From the NCBI RefSeq assembly GCF_030540765.1, contig NZ_JAUOEL010000001.1, positions 434,001 through 498,000 on the forward strand: DNA of 64,000 nt. Direction: 5' to 3'. The notes beneath the pieces are model-generated. The model was not told the origin of the DNA. It saw nothing but the letters and a program-made list of their open reading frames with translations, and did no database searches. The translations under genes and the position numbers were made by a program. Shown here one piece after another: positions 34,755-44,508 of the stretch (the first letter of the stretch is position 1; the number at the start of each line of letters is the position of its first letter). The DNA is from Flavivirga jejuensis. Its GTDB lineage: Bacteria > Bacteroidota > Bacteroidia > Flavobacteriales > Flavobacteriaceae.

Positions 34755-35072
34755 ATGGCATTAGAGATAACAGATGCAACGTTTGAAGAAACTGTATTAA
34801 AAAGTGATAAGCCAGTATTGGTTGACTTTTGGGCTGCTTGGTGTGGACCTTGTAGAATGGTTGGACCAATTATTGAAGAAATTAGTGGGGAATACGATGG
34901 TAAAGCTGTTGTTGGTAAAGTCGATGTAGATGCAAATCAAGAGTTTGCTGCAAAATATGGTGTTCGTAATATCCCAACTGTTTTGGTTTTTCAAAACGGA
35001 GAAGTTGTTGGAAGACAAGTTGGTGTAGCTCCAAAAAATGCATATACAGAAGCAATAGATTCGCTTTTGTAA
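34755..35072 (+). CDS. trxA: Thioredoxin
   Basis: 105 residues, complete thioredoxin fold with active site WCGPC at about 31-35, the buried aspartate (VDFWAAWCGPC) and cis-proline in RNIPTVLVF. Cytosolic disulfide reductant. It has its own terminator; the protease gene behind is probably separately promoted or by read-through. Confidence 0.95.
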   Translation: MALEITDATFEETVLKSDKPVLVDFWAAWCGPCRMVGPIIEEISGEYDGKAVVGKVDVDANQEFAAKYGVRNIPTVLVFQNGEVVGRQVGVAPKNAYTEAIDSLL

Positions 35073-35106
35073 AAAAGTATAGAAAAAATATAGAAAAAGA
35101 AAATTG

Positions 35107-35138
35107 AAAAGGTTTGTCATTATGGCAAACCTTTTTTT
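35107..35138 (+). terminator. Terminator of thioredoxin
   Basis: AAAAGGTTTG, loop of 9, CAAACCTTTT then a T-run, 34 bp after the thioredoxin stop and just before the ClpP-like gene start. Confidence 0.85.
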
Positions 35139-35145
35139 ATTTTAG

Positions 35146-35703
35146 ATGAAAATTAAAAATATGAGTGAACAAATAAAATTGCAAGATGCTATTGATAGCA
35201 AATTAATAGAAGAACGCAAAGTGTTTTTGTGGGGGCAAGTTGATGATGCTTCTGCCAAGCATGTTATAGAACGTTTAATGTATTTAGATGCTTTAGATAC
35301 TAAGGATATTCATTTATATATTAATAGCCCTGGTGGCTATGTAACTTCTGGTTTTACTATTTACGATTGTATGAAATCTTTAAAAAGTGATGTGTCAACA
35401 ATTTGTACAGGATTTGCAGCATCTATGGGATCTTTAATATTATCTGCAGGAGAGAAAGGAAAACGTTTTATACAACCTCATGCACGTGTTATGATTCATC
35501 AGCCTAGTGGTGGCGCACGTGGACAAGCTAGTGATATAGAAATTACAGCCAAAGAAATTATAATTACTAAAGAGCTAAGTGCTCAAATATTAGCTGATAA
35601 TTGTGGGCAAACTTTTGATAAAATAATGAAAGATTTTAATCGCGACCATTGGATGGGAGCCGATGAGTCTACTGCTTATGGTATTGTTGACAAGGTTTTA
35701 TAA
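35146..35703 (+). CDS. ClpP-family serine protease
   Basis: 185 residues with the ClpP core: INSPGGYVTSG, GFAASMGSLILSAGEKGKR (catalytic Ser in ASMGS) and HARVMIHQPSGG (catalytic His), Asp later. The N-terminus MKIKNMSEQIKL gives a second start at Met6 (35161). No obvious propeptide. It may be a second ClpP paralogue rather than the housekeeping one, because clpX is not next to it. Degrades proteins with a Clp ATPase. Confidence 0.87.
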   Translation: MKIKNMSEQIKLQDAIDSKLIEERKVFLWGQVDDASAKHVIERLMYLDALDTKDIHLYINSPGGYVTSGFTIYDCMKSLKSDVSTICTGFAASMGSLILSAGEKGKRFIQPHARVMIHQPSGGARGQASDIEITAKEIIITKELSAQILADNCGQTFDKIMKDFNRDHWMGADESTAYGIVDKVL

Positions 35704-35731
35704 TATTGCTTAGTAGTTTAAAGAGATTATA

Positions 35732-35760
35732 AAAAGGTTTGCATTACAGTAAACCTTTTC
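35732..35760 (+). terminator. Terminator after the ClpP-like gene
   Basis: AAAAGGTTT/AAACCTTTT around a 10-base loop; almost the same stem as the thioredoxin terminator 625 bp before. Confidence 0.75.
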
Positions 35761-35781
35761 TGGTTTTAAAAAGTGGTCTTT

Positions 35782-38346
35782 ATGAAGAGTTTTTTATGTT
35801 TTTTGTGCTTATTAACTATTTTTTCTTGTGAAACCAAGCAAGAGAAAAAGTCGCTTTTGTCTAAAGGTATTTCATTAGATTTAGCAACGTATAGAAAAAC
35901 ACAAGTAGAAGACGTAATTTATAACTTAACCTTTAATATTCCTTTAAAGAAAGAAGGTTCTATAGTTTCCGAGTTAAAGTTGAACTTAAAAATTAAAGAT
36001 TTAGAGCACCCATTGTATTTAGATTTTAATGAAAAAAAATCTTTTATTAAAAGTGTAACTGTAAATGGAACTACAATCGATGTTCATCATGAAAAAGAAC
36101 ATCTTATTATTTCAGAAACATATTTAAAGCTAGGAGCTAACACTATAGATATATCGTTTATAGCAGGTGAATTATCGCTTAACAGAACCGAAGATTATTT
36201 GTATACTTTACTAGTGCCAGATAGAGCGAGTACATTGTTTCCTTGTTTTGATCAGCCTGATATAAAGGCCAACTATGTATTAGATATTACAGCTCCCAAA
36301 ACGTGGGAAGTATTATGCAGTTCTAAATTAGATTATAAAGAAGATAAACAGGATGATACAAAATATGTGTTTTGTGAATCGGATAAGATGAGTACATATT
36401 TATTTTCTTTTGTGGCTGGCGTATTTAATAAAACGATGCAGAATTTGGGATCGTTTGATATGACTATGATTTACAGAGAAAATAATGAAGCTAAGCTTGA
36501 ATCTAGTATAGACGAAATTTTTAAATTACATGAAGCATCTGCTAATTTTTTAGAAGATTATACACAAAAAGATTTTCCGTTTCAAAAAATGGATTATGCC
36601 AGCATACCAGGTTTTCAATATGGAGGCATGGAGCATGTTGGTGCTATTCAGTATAAAGAAGCATCCCTTTTTTTAGATGAAAGTGCCACTTTAAATCAGA
36701 AGTTGAATAGAGGGAAATTAATAGCCCACGAAGTATCGCATATGTGGTTTGGTAATTTGGTAACCATGAAATGGTTTGACGATGTTTGGCTAAAAGAAGT
36801 CTTTGCGAATTTTATGGCCGATAAAATTGCAAATCCTACATTTCCTGAAGTTAACCATAGGTTAGAGTTTATGTCTCAGCATTATCCGAGTGCTTATAGT
36901 GAAGATCGAACAAAAGGCGCATCTCCAATTCGTCAAAATTTAGATAATTTAAAAAATGCAGGGTCACTTTATGGTAACATTATATACCATAAAGCACCTA
37001 TTATGATGCGGCAGTTAGAAGCAGCTATAGGAGAAGATAATTTTAAAAAAGGCTTACGCAATTATATACAAAAATTCGAAAATAGTAATGCAGATTGGAA
37101 CGATTTGATTCACTTGTTAAATGCAGAAACAACGATCGATTTAAAGCAGTGGAGTCAGGTTTGGGTTACCCAATCTGGGCGGCCTATAATTACAAATAAC
37201 ATTACTTATAAGGATGGTAAAATTGAAACTTTTGAAATATCTCAAAAGGCAGAAGACGGAAGTCAAAATATTTGGACACAAACCTTTAATATTGGCTTAG
37301 TTTACGAAGACACAACACTTGTAAAAACAGTGCGTTTAAATGATAAGAAGATGTCACTAAAGGCTGTTATAGGTTTGCAAAAACCAAAGACAATTGTTTA
37401 TAATTACGATGCTTTTGGTTATGGTGTTTTTCCCATTGATGTTGAAAACCTAGCAATACTCCCTACAATTAAAAATAATGTGGCTAGAGGCTATGCATAT
37501 ATTAATTTATATGAAAATATGCTTACGAACACAGTAACTCCTACAGACACTTTTTACTTGCTTTTAAAAGGGATAGAGAATGAAACAGAAGAACAGATCG
37601 TTAATCTTATCTCAAGAGCGTTATCATCGGTTTTCTGGAACTACCTTACGGATCAAGAACGCTTTGATGCGCAACAATATATGGAACCATTATTACGAAA
37701 TATGCTAAGTGAAAATTTAGATGCTGGACTAAAAAAAACAGTGTTTAATTTATATAAAGGAATTGCTTATTCAATAAATGGAAAATTGTTCTTATATGAT
37801 GTTTGGACTAAAAAAATAAAGCTTAAGGGGTTAAATTTAAATGAAAGTGATTTTACAAGTATTGCGTCACTATTAGCAATCTATAATCATGAAAAGACAG
37901 ATGAAATACTAAGCATTGCTAATGCAGAAATTACGAATCCAGATACTAAAAAACGCTTTGAATATCTATTACCGTCACTATCAAATGATGATAAAGTTAG
38001 GGACGCTTTTATGACATCTTTTTTTGAGGCAAGTAATAGAACAAAAGAATCTTGGGTGTTAAGTGCTTTAAGCAATATACATCATCCATTACGTCAAAAA
38101 GTGGCAGAAAAGCATTTACAAACATGTTTAGAAGTATTAGAAGACATACAGTTAACAGGAGATATCTTTTTTCCAAAGAATTGGCTTAATAATACTATAG
38201 GAAGCTATTCGTCTAAAAAAGCGTTTCATGTGGTAGAAACATTTTTAGCAGAAAATCTAGACTTTAGCCCTGTACTAAAAAATAAGTTATTACAAAGTGC
38301 AGACGGATTATACCGAGCTCAAAAAATTAAGAACTCAAAGGAATGA
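35782..38346 (+). CDS. M1-family zinc aminopeptidase, lipoprotein
   Basis: 854 residues from ATG 35782 (a GTG at 35773 is possible but less likely). Signal peptide with lipobox (LLTIFSC), N-terminal beta domain, substrate-binding GGMEH in place of GAMEN, zinc site HEVSH with H316/H320 and E339 (HEXXH-x18-E) in WLKEVFANF, then a helical C-terminal region. An exported aminopeptidase tethered to a membrane, used in peptide uptake. The DUF58 gene overlaps its stop by 4 bp. Confidence 0.9.
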   Translation: MKSFLCFLCLLTIFSCETKQEKKSLLSKGISLDLATYRKTQVEDVIYNLTFNIPLKKEGSIVSELKLNLKIKDLEHPLYLDFNEKKSFIKSVTVNGTTIDVHHEKEHLIISETYLKLGANTIDISFIAGELSLNRTEDYLYTLLVPDRASTLFPCFDQPDIKANYVLDITAPKTWEVLCSSKLDYKEDKQDDTKYVFCESDKMSTYLFSFVAGVFNKTMQNLGSFDMTMIYRENNEAKLESSIDEIFKLHEASANFLEDYTQKDFPFQKMDYASIPGFQYGGMEHVGAIQYKEASLFLDESATLNQKLNRGKLIAHEVSHMWFGNLVTMKWFDDVWLKEVFANFMADKIANPTFPEVNHRLEFMSQHYPSAYSEDRTKGASPIRQNLDNLKNAGSLYGNIIYHKAPIMMRQLEAAIGEDNFKKGLRNYIQKFENSNADWNDLIHLLNAETTIDLKQWSQVWVTQSGRPIITNNITYKDGKIETFEISQKAEDGSQNIWTQTFNIGLVYEDTTLVKTVRLNDKKMSLKAVIGLQKPKTIVYNYDAFGYGVFPIDVENLAILPTIKNNVARGYAYINLYENMLTNTVTPTDTFYLLLKGIENETEEQIVNLISRALSSVFWNYLTDQERFDAQQYMEPLLRNMLSENLDAGLKKTVFNLYKGIAYSINGKLFLYDVWTKKIKLKGLNLNESDFTSIASLLAIYNHEKTDEILSIANAEITNPDTKKRFEYLLPSLSNDDKVRDAFMTSFFEASNRTKESWVLSALSNIHHPLRQKVAEKHLQTCLEVLEDIQLTGDIFFPKNWLNNTIGSYSSKKAFHVVETFLAENLDFSPVLKNKLLQSADGLYRAQKIKNSKE

Positions 38347-39272
38347 ATTTACAAGCAGAATTAAATAAAACAGACGGTTTTAAAAACTTGGAGTTACTAG
38401 CTAAGCAAGTTGTGGAAGGCTTTATTGCGGGGATACATAAAAGTCCGTTTCATGGGTTTTCGGCCGAATTTGCAGAACATAAAATTTACAATCAAGGAGA
38501 GAGTACACGCCATATAGATTGGAAGCTATTTGCTAAAACAGATAAGCTTTACACCAAACGCTACGATGATGAAACCAATTTACGGTGCCATATCATTATA
38601 GATAATAGCAGTTCAATGCATTACCCAAAAATGGATTCGTTTTCTATCGATCATTTAAATAAAATAGGGTTTTCAGCTTTAGCTTCGGCATCTTTAATGC
38701 ATATATTAAAAAAACAACGAGATGCTGTTGGTTTAAGTATTTATAGTGATAATTACGATTATTACGCTCCAGAAAAAGGTAGCGAACGCCATCATCAAAT
38801 GTTATTAAATCATTTAAGCGATGCTGTAATTTCTAAACCTATAAATAAAGAAACAGAAACGTATAAGTATTTACATGAAATAGCAGAAAAGATTCATAGA
38901 CGCTCTATGATATTTTTGTTTACAGATATGTTTCAAACATCAGAAGACGATGTGAAATTGTTTGAGGCCTTACAACATTTAAAATATAACAAGCATGAAG
39001 TGATTTTGTTTCATGTATTTGATAAAGAAAAAGAACTGATATTTGATTTCGATAATAAGCCAAAGCGTTTTATTGATGTTGAAACAGGGGAATATATTAA
39101 TTTGTATGCCGATACTATAAAAGATAATTACAATAAAGCCGTGAGTCATTATTTTGACGCTTTAAGATTAAAATGTGCGCAATACAAGATCAAATATGTG
39201 GAGGCAGATATTAATAAGGATTTTAATAACATTCTCACTACCTACATGGTAGAGCGGCAAAAGTTTGTATAG
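38343..39272 (+). CDS. DUF58 domain protein (von Willebrand A-like)
   Basis: 309 residues: QGESTRHIDWKLFAKTDKLYTKRYDDE, the DUF58 signature, followed by a vWA MIDAS-like HIIIDNSSSMHYP and MIFLFTDMF. No membrane segment in this member. DUF58 proteins usually act with MoxR AAA ATPases in assembly of membrane or envelope complexes; no moxR gene is near. Start overlaps the peptidase stop by 4 bp, so co-translated. Confidence 0.85.
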   Translation: MNLQAELNKTDGFKNLELLAKQVVEGFIAGIHKSPFHGFSAEFAEHKIYNQGESTRHIDWKLFAKTDKLYTKRYDDETNLRCHIIIDNSSSMHYPKMDSFSIDHLNKIGFSALASASLMHILKKQRDAVGLSIYSDNYDYYAPEKGSERHHQMLLNHLSDAVISKPINKETETYKYLHEIAEKIHRRSMIFLFTDMFQTSEDDVKLFEALQHLKYNKHEVILFHVFDKEKELIFDFDNKPKRFIDVETGEYINLYADTIKDNYNKAVSHYFDALRLKCAQYKIKYVEADINKDFNNILTTYMVERQKFV

Positions 39273-39394
39273 ACCCTCACTGAATTTTATGCTGAGGTAG
39301 GCTAAAAGACAAGTGTGATGATTACAGTTAAAACCCTAATACGAGGTCTTGAATAATTCTTTTTAAAATAATTTTTAAAAAACTTGAGAAAACA

Positions 39395-39425
39395 TTTGAG
39401 ATATAGAAAAAGGCGTGTATATTTG
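39395..39425 (+). promoter_or_regulatory. Promoter of tRNA-Asp
   Basis: TTTG (39395-39398), 19 bp, TATATTTG (39418-39425): an exact match to the Bacteroidota consensus TTTG-N19-TAnnTTTG, ending 17 bp before the tRNA. Confidence 0.85.
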
Positions 39426-39442
39426 CAACCGCAATGAGCAAC

Positions 39443-39516
39443 GGTCTGGTAGTTCAGTTGGTTAGAATGTCGCCCTGTCACGGCGAAGGTCGCGGGTTCG
39501 AGTCCCGTCCAGACCG
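39443..39516 (+). tRNA. tRNA-Asp (anticodon GTC)
   Basis: 74 nt cloverleaf: acceptor GGTCTGG/CCAGACC, D arm with GTTGGTTAG, anticodon loop CCTGTCACG, T arm GCGGG-TTCGAGT-CCCGT, discriminator G. CCA is not encoded. It has its own promoter and terminator and marks the left end of the putative island. Confidence 0.97.
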
Positions 39517-39529
39517 CGAATAAATTGCT

Positions 39530-39569
39530 AATCGCTTAGAAATCAATATGATATCTAAGCGATTTTTTT
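39530..39569 (+). terminator. Terminator of tRNA-Asp
   Basis: AATCGCTTAGA and TCTAAGCGATT with a 13-base loop and T-run, 14 bp after the tRNA. Confidence 0.85.
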
Positions 39570-39679
39570 ATGTGTAACAAATTCTGCACGCGACAATTAT
39601 AACTGTTTGATTTTCATTGCTTTGGTGGGTGGAGCGTAAATCTTGGGGACAACTTTAAAAAGTTATAACTTTGACTTGA

Positions 39680-39772
39680 TTTAAAGACTTTAAAGCCTTG
39701 GACATTACCTTAGCAAATTATCTACTACCAGAAGGTCTATTAGACTATTTTGATATAGGAAGAACGGATTAA
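39680..39772 (+). pseudogene. IS-transposase N-terminal fragment (ISAon1-like); gap 39517-39890
   Basis: Frame FKDFKALDITLANYLLPEG then LLDYFDIGRTD and TAA. The ANYLLPEGLLDYFDI pattern resembles the small N-terminal protein of ISAon1-type transposases of Bacteroidota. No start, no remaining transposase, no inverted repeats seen. The rest of the 374-bp gap shows only the tRNA terminator and a weak upstream region of the next gene. Its position right behind the tRNA fits a disrupted mobile element. Confidence 0.4.
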
Positions 39773-39890
39773 TTATTAAAAGAGACTGGTCTTTAGTAGT
39801 TAATGGAACACGAATTACTTCAGAATTCGCGTCTTTTTTTTAAAGTATCATTAGATAACGAAACTGTATGCAGTTCTAAAACCATAAAAT

Positions 39891-41060
39891 TTGAATACAG
39901 AGAATCTTTTTTTCAATCTAAATCCTATTAATTTTTTTATCATCTCTGGTCTTGTCCAGAATTTTATATTATCAGGAATTTTATTTTTCAAAAAGGGTAA
40001 CCGACCAATGGCTAGTATAATATTATCCTTAATTCTGGTCGTTGTCACTCTCCATTTAGTCTATTTAATGGTTTTAGACACAAATCTTGATAATCTATTC
40101 CCTGGCACATTATATATGCCGTATTCATTTTTATCGGCACTTGGCCCTCTAATTTATTTTTATGTAAAAGCGCTTACCAATATTAATTTTAATATTGTAA
40201 AAACTGATTATTGGCATTTTGTTCCTGTAACAATAGAAATTCTTATGCAAGTATTTAATATTCTTTATGGCATAAAGAACAATCAGATTTTTTACAATAC
40301 CCCCTTCTATTTTTATGGCTCCCTTATTCTTTATTTTTGGACGGCAGGTTCAATGTTTCATTATATTAACCTTTCTCTTAACGTTATTGGAAAACATGAG
40401 AATTGGGCGTTGAAGAATTTCTCCAACCTGAGAGATATTACATTAAAATGGTTGCAAAAATCAATAATCTATTTTAGATTATTATGGATAATTTGGGTTC
40501 CTTTTATTATAGTATTCCAGTTATTTTTTGGATTGCAGTTACAGTACATTTATATTGTTCTGGCACTTTATGTACTATTATTGGCATTGACCTATCTTAC
40601 CTTTTGGATAGGATTGGAGGGTTTTGGACATGCTAAAACCATGGCCTTTAGACCAAATATCGGGGTTAAGGAAAATAAGAATTTCGGTTCGCTGTCACAA
40701 TCACAGCTAGAAACTTATATTGCAAGTATGGAGCGTTTTATGAAGAAAGATAAAGTTTATCTAGATGAAAACTTAAATCTTAGAGAATTTGCTTCACTTC
40801 TAAATTTAGACCCAAACCTTGTTTCTTTTATATTGAATGAACATATAAAAAGTAACTTTCACGATTTTGTAAATAAATACAGAATTGAGGAAGTAAAAAG
40901 CCAATTGTACAATCCAGCAAAAAATAATATTACCTTATTGGGCATTGCGCTTGATTCGGGGTTTAATTCAAAAACTACATTTAACAGGGTCTTTAAGAAA
41001 ATGACAGGAAGCACCCCGTCCGAATTCCGAAAAAATATAGAAAGTAGCACTAAAAAATAA
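39891..41060 (+). CDS. Membrane-embedded AraC-family regulator
   Basis: 389 residues starting at TTG 39891 (no better start). About 1-240 contain six to seven hydrophobic segments, a 7TM-like sensor part; the C-terminal 100 residues form an AraC HTH (LREFASLLNLDPNLVSFILNEH, ALDSGFNSKTTFNRVFKKMTGSTPSEFR). Such proteins sense a signal in or outside the membrane and control neighbours. The likely target is the secreted hydrolase gene 78 bp downstream. Confidence 0.85.
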   Translation: MNTENLFFNLNPINFFIISGLVQNFILSGILFFKKGNRPMASIILSLILVVVTLHLVYLMVLDTNLDNLFPGTLYMPYSFLSALGPLIYFYVKALTNINFNIVKTDYWHFVPVTIEILMQVFNILYGIKNNQIFYNTPFYFYGSLILYFWTAGSMFHYINLSLNVIGKHENWALKNFSNLRDITLKWLQKSIIYFRLLWIIWVPFIIVFQLFFGLQLQYIYIVLALYVLLLALTYLTFWIGLEGFGHAKTMAFRPNIGVKENKNFGSLSQSQLETYIASMERFMKKDKVYLDENLNLREFASLLNLDPNLVSFILNEHIKSNFHDFVNKYRIEEVKSQLYNPAKNNITLLGIALDSGFNSKTTFNRVFKKMTGSTPSEFRKNIESSTKK

Positions 41061-41138
41061 GTGCCATCCTTCATTATGGTGCGCAAGGCACTCTATTTTA
41101 TAGTTGTTTTGTTCTTAGTTAATTAAAAACAATAAACC

Positions 41139-42161
41139 ATGTATAAAATTGTAATTGGACTTTTACTATTTAACACCGTTTTCTGTTTAGGACAAGAAGC
41201 AAACGTAAATAAGAAAGATGTTCTTATGCAGCAAATAGTATCTCCCCCTTCTCAACAGGAAATTCATGAAACACTCATTAACCTTAGGCAAAAGGACTTA
41301 TTGCCTAAAGATATTGTAGTGCATGATTCAATTATTTTATCTAATATGAACAAGCTTTTCATACTTTCCCATACTGTAGAAGGTAATAAACATTATGGAG
41401 CAGTTATTGTTCCTAAACATTCAGAAAAGCTTAAGTTACCTGTTATCATTTTTGCAACAGGAGGAGATGGCATACATACTGAATTTGATGTGAGTCAAGA
41501 CTTTAATCACAAAGCAATTCAATTCCCTAATTATTTAGGTGAAAAATTGGATAAGGAATTTATAGTGGTCATTCCATCATTTAGAGGACAACAACTCATC
41601 ATTGATGGCAAAAAATACCAGTCTGAAGGGAATATAGGGGATGCCTTTGATGGAGCTACTACTGATGCTTTGGCATTTTTGAATGTAGTACTTGAGATCT
41701 TTAATACTGCTGACGAACACCGTATTGCTATCTTCGGAGGAAGTAGAGGTGGTACAGTTTCTTTATTGGCATCGGCAAGAGACAAACGAATAAAAAAGAC
41801 AGTGGTCGTTGCTGCTCCAACAGATATGGCAGCTCTTTATGACTTGTACCCACAACAATTTAAGTTGTTATTTTTCAATTACCTACTGAACGGTAAAATT
41901 TCGGAGATACAAGCAAGGAAAAGGTTCATTGCGAGTTCCCCTATCTATTTTACAAAAGAACTGTCTTTCGTACAACTACATCATGATGAAAACGACCCTT
42001 TTGTACCTGTGTCTTTTGCTGGAAACCTGATTAAAAAAATGGAACAAGATAAGACGAAGTTTTGTTCCTACTTTTATAATGAAGGCATTCATGGTTTTTG
42101 GGATAACGAAAATTATTGGAAACGTGTTCAGGAATTTTTGGGCTCTTGGATAAAAGAATAA
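41139..42161 (+). CDS. Secreted alpha/beta-hydrolase
   Basis: 340 residues with a signal peptide (VFCLGQ), nucleophile elbow GGSRGG around 205, acid in DENDPFVP and histidine in EGIHGFW, a full prolyl-oligopeptidase-like triad. Periplasmic esterase or peptidase; substrate unknown. Located after the membrane AraC regulator and probably controlled by it. Confidence 0.8.
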   Translation: MYKIVIGLLLFNTVFCLGQEANVNKKDVLMQQIVSPPSQQEIHETLINLRQKDLLPKDIVVHDSIILSNMNKLFILSHTVEGNKHYGAVIVPKHSEKLKLPVIIFATGGDGIHTEFDVSQDFNHKAIQFPNYLGEKLDKEFIVVIPSFRGQQLIIDGKKYQSEGNIGDAFDGATTDALAFLNVVLEIFNTADEHRIAIFGGSRGGTVSLLASARDKRIKKTVVVAAPTDMAALYDLYPQQFKLLFFNYLLNGKISEIQARKRFIASSPIYFTKELSFVQLHHDENDPFVPVSFAGNLIKKMEQDKTKFCSYFYNEGIHGFWDNENYWKRVQEFLGSWIKE

Positions 42162-42208
42162 CCAAAAAAACTTTTGAATGTTTTGATTAGCACTTAAATA
42201 AATGCATA

Positions 42209-43318
42209 TTATACTTTACTAATAGTATGAATGCTAATTTCATTATGTTTTCCTTTTAATAATACCTTTCCTAAGAATTTAGAGGACAAGTACCTTTCAA
42301 TTTTTAGATTTTCCAATAATTTTTCAGATATCAATAAAGAGACTTTATACGTGTTACATTCACTCTGTATACGGGCAGATGTATTGATGACATCTCCATG
42401 GTATGCTAATTCTTTTTTTACAATACCAACTTCTGCGACCATTAAAGTACCTCCATGTAACCCTGCTTTGAATATTGGTGTAACGCCATATTTTTTCATG
42501 TAGTATTCTTTTTTAGTGTGTAGTTTATGGGTGAATGCAAAAAATAATTCTACACAATTATTGTTCACCAATCCTTTTTTGTATGGCCAACTTATCACGG
42601 CTTCATCACCTACATATTGATATATTTCAGCATCATATTTCGGAACGACTTCATTTAAATCTAAAAAGCAATCTTGAATAAGTTGACTATATTTTAAATG
42701 CCCAAGTTCTTCTGCATAGGTGGTTGAGGATTTTAAATCGAGAAACATAAAAATGCGTTTTTCCTCTTTAGGTTCCCTATATTTTCCGAATAGCATTTTA
42801 AGAAAGACACCTTTACCAAATTTATCATTGGCTATCTTAATAAATGAAAACACTATGGAAGCAATAAACGTATATATAATAGCGGCTCTAAAAATTAAGC
42901 TACTTCGCCACCATCCAAACTCAATATTAAGCTCTAAGCCTAAAGCTGTATTAGCAATACTCCTTACAAAAGTGGAAATAAAGACTATAAACAAGAAATA
43001 AAGAAAGGTGCTTAAAAAAATATTAAACCCCATAGAAAATCTTTTTGAAAAATATTTTTCCAAACCAAATTCTATATTGGCATAGATGACCCCCATTAAA
43101 AAGCCAGAAAGGGCAAATAGCATAACCTTTATCCTTAAATCGGCATTTATATCCAATCCGTTTACTTCTTTTATCGAACTGTCCTCAAAAATGCCATAGT
43201 ACCTAAAAACAGCAAAAAAAGCCATCGCAATAGTCCAGAATGAAACCGATTGCCAAAGAGTTCTTGTGTACTGCTTCATGAGTTTAATCCAATCGTTTAT
43301 TTTGAGCTGATTAATCAT
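42209..43318 (-). CDS. Class III adenylate/guanylate cyclase, membrane type
   Basis: 369 residues: four hydrophobic segments in the first 175 residues, then a class III catalytic domain with the two metal-binding aspartates in FLDLKSSTTYAE and YVGDEAVISW, and HGDVINTSARIQSEC near the end. Makes cAMP or cGMP from inside the membrane. The base-specifying residues cannot be assigned by eye. Single gene, 71 bp after the exporter operon. Confidence 0.85.
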   Translation of the reverse strand: MINQLKINDWIKLMKQYTRTLWQSVSFWTIAMAFFAVFRYYGIFEDSSIKEVNGLDINADLRIKVMLFALSGFLMGVIYANIEFGLEKYFSKRFSMGFNIFLSTFLYFLFIVFISTFVRSIANTALGLELNIEFGWWRSSLIFRAAIIYTFIASIVFSFIKIANDKFGKGVFLKMLFGKYREPKEEKRIFMFLDLKSSTTYAEELGHLKYSQLIQDCFLDLNEVVPKYDAEIYQYVGDEAVISWPYKKGLVNNNCVELFFAFTHKLHTKKEYYMKKYGVTPIFKAGLHGGTLMVAEVGIVKKELAYHGDVINTSARIQSECNTYKVSLLISEKLLENLKIERYLSSKFLGKVLLKGKHNEISIHTISKV

Positions 43319-43389
43319 TCTTAATAGTTGTATTTAACTTTATGCTTCATAGTCTATATTGGGTTTTTTAGTCTTCAATATGTAAATTG

Positions 43390-44508
43390 TTATACTTGTT
43401 TTTTATAGCTCCATACTGCCAATCCATTAAAAATAAAGGCTAAAATAAAGGTATATAGAAATTCAAATCGGATGTTCCAAAAGCCACTACCTTTCATTAA
43501 TACCTTTCGGCTAACGGAAATAAAATGAGCCAAAGGATTTCCAATGGTCAATTGTTGCGCCCATTTTGGCATACTATCTATGGGTGTGAAAAGCCCAGAC
43601 ATCAACACAAAAATGATAATGAAAAAGAAGGCTATAAAAATGGCTTGCTGTTGCGTATCTGCAAAGTTAGAAATGAGTAAACCTAGTCCTAATACAGCAA
43701 TGATATTAAGCGTTGTATAGCCAAAAAGCAAGAGTAGGTTTCCTAGTATAGGAATATTGAAAATTAATTTGCTGGCAATAATGCCTACTGTAAAAAGAAC
43801 CAAGCCTATACATAAAAATGGAATTAATTTCCCTAAAATAAATTGCCATTTTTTAAGCGGTGTTACATTAATCTGTTCAATAGTACCTACTTCTCGTTCT
43901 CGTACAACATTCATCGCCGAAAGTATAATGGTTAATAATGCGGTAAGTTGGGCTAGAATACCTGGAGCCATAAAATGGGTGTATTTTAACTCAGGATTGT
44001 ACCAGTACCTCGAGGAAATGGTGGTGTTACTTTGCTTTGATATGGAAATATCAGGTATTACTTTCTGAATCAGTTTTGCATTGAATGACGCAACGATCGC
44101 TTTTAAGTAGCCCGATCCTACTATGGCCTGTTGCCCATTAGTAGCGTTAACCAGCAACTGTATCTTAGGTTGTTTACCATTTATGTAATCATTTTCAAAA
44201 TTAGGCGGAATCTCTATGACAATATCACTTGTGTTTTCTTGTAAATAAAAGTAGGCTTCATTGGTATTAAAAGAAGTAGCGACAAGTGTTATTCTATCAT
44301 TGGCTATTATTTTATGGTTGAGTGTTCTTGAACTCTCACTTTGATCCATATCCACAACTACTACGTTTACATTTTTAACTTCATTGGAAGCTGCATTTGA
44401 CAATACAATGAGTTGAACGATTGGCAATACAGTCATCATAGGCAAAATAGCCTTGTTACGTATAATCTGTATAAATTCTTTTTGTATGATATATGCTAAA
44501 ATGTTCAT
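43390..44508 (-). CDS. ABC exporter permease (YbhR-like), last gene of exporter operon
   Basis: 372 residues of ABC-2 type: one N-terminal helix, a large periplasmic domain, then five helices; FILGKLIPF and REREVGTIEQINVTPL mark the family. With the next gene it forms the heterodimeric membrane part of the exporter. Its start shares its first base with the last base of the previous gene's stop. Confidence 0.88.
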   Translation of the reverse strand: MNILAYIIQKEFIQIIRNKAILPMMTVLPIVQLIVLSNAASNEVKNVNVVVVDMDQSESSRTLNHKIIANDRITLVATSFNTNEAYFYLQENTSDIVIEIPPNFENDYINGKQPKIQLLVNATNGQQAIVGSGYLKAIVASFNAKLIQKVIPDISISKQSNTTISSRYWYNPELKYTHFMAPGILAQLTALLTIILSAMNVVREREVGTIEQINVTPLKKWQFILGKLIPFLCIGLVLFTVGIIASKLIFNIPILGNLLLLFGYTTLNIIAVLGLGLLISNFADTQQQAIFIAFFFIIIFVLMSGLFTPIDSMPKWAQQLTIGNPLAHFISVSRKVLMKGSGFWNIRFEFLYTFILAFIFNGLAVWSYKKQV

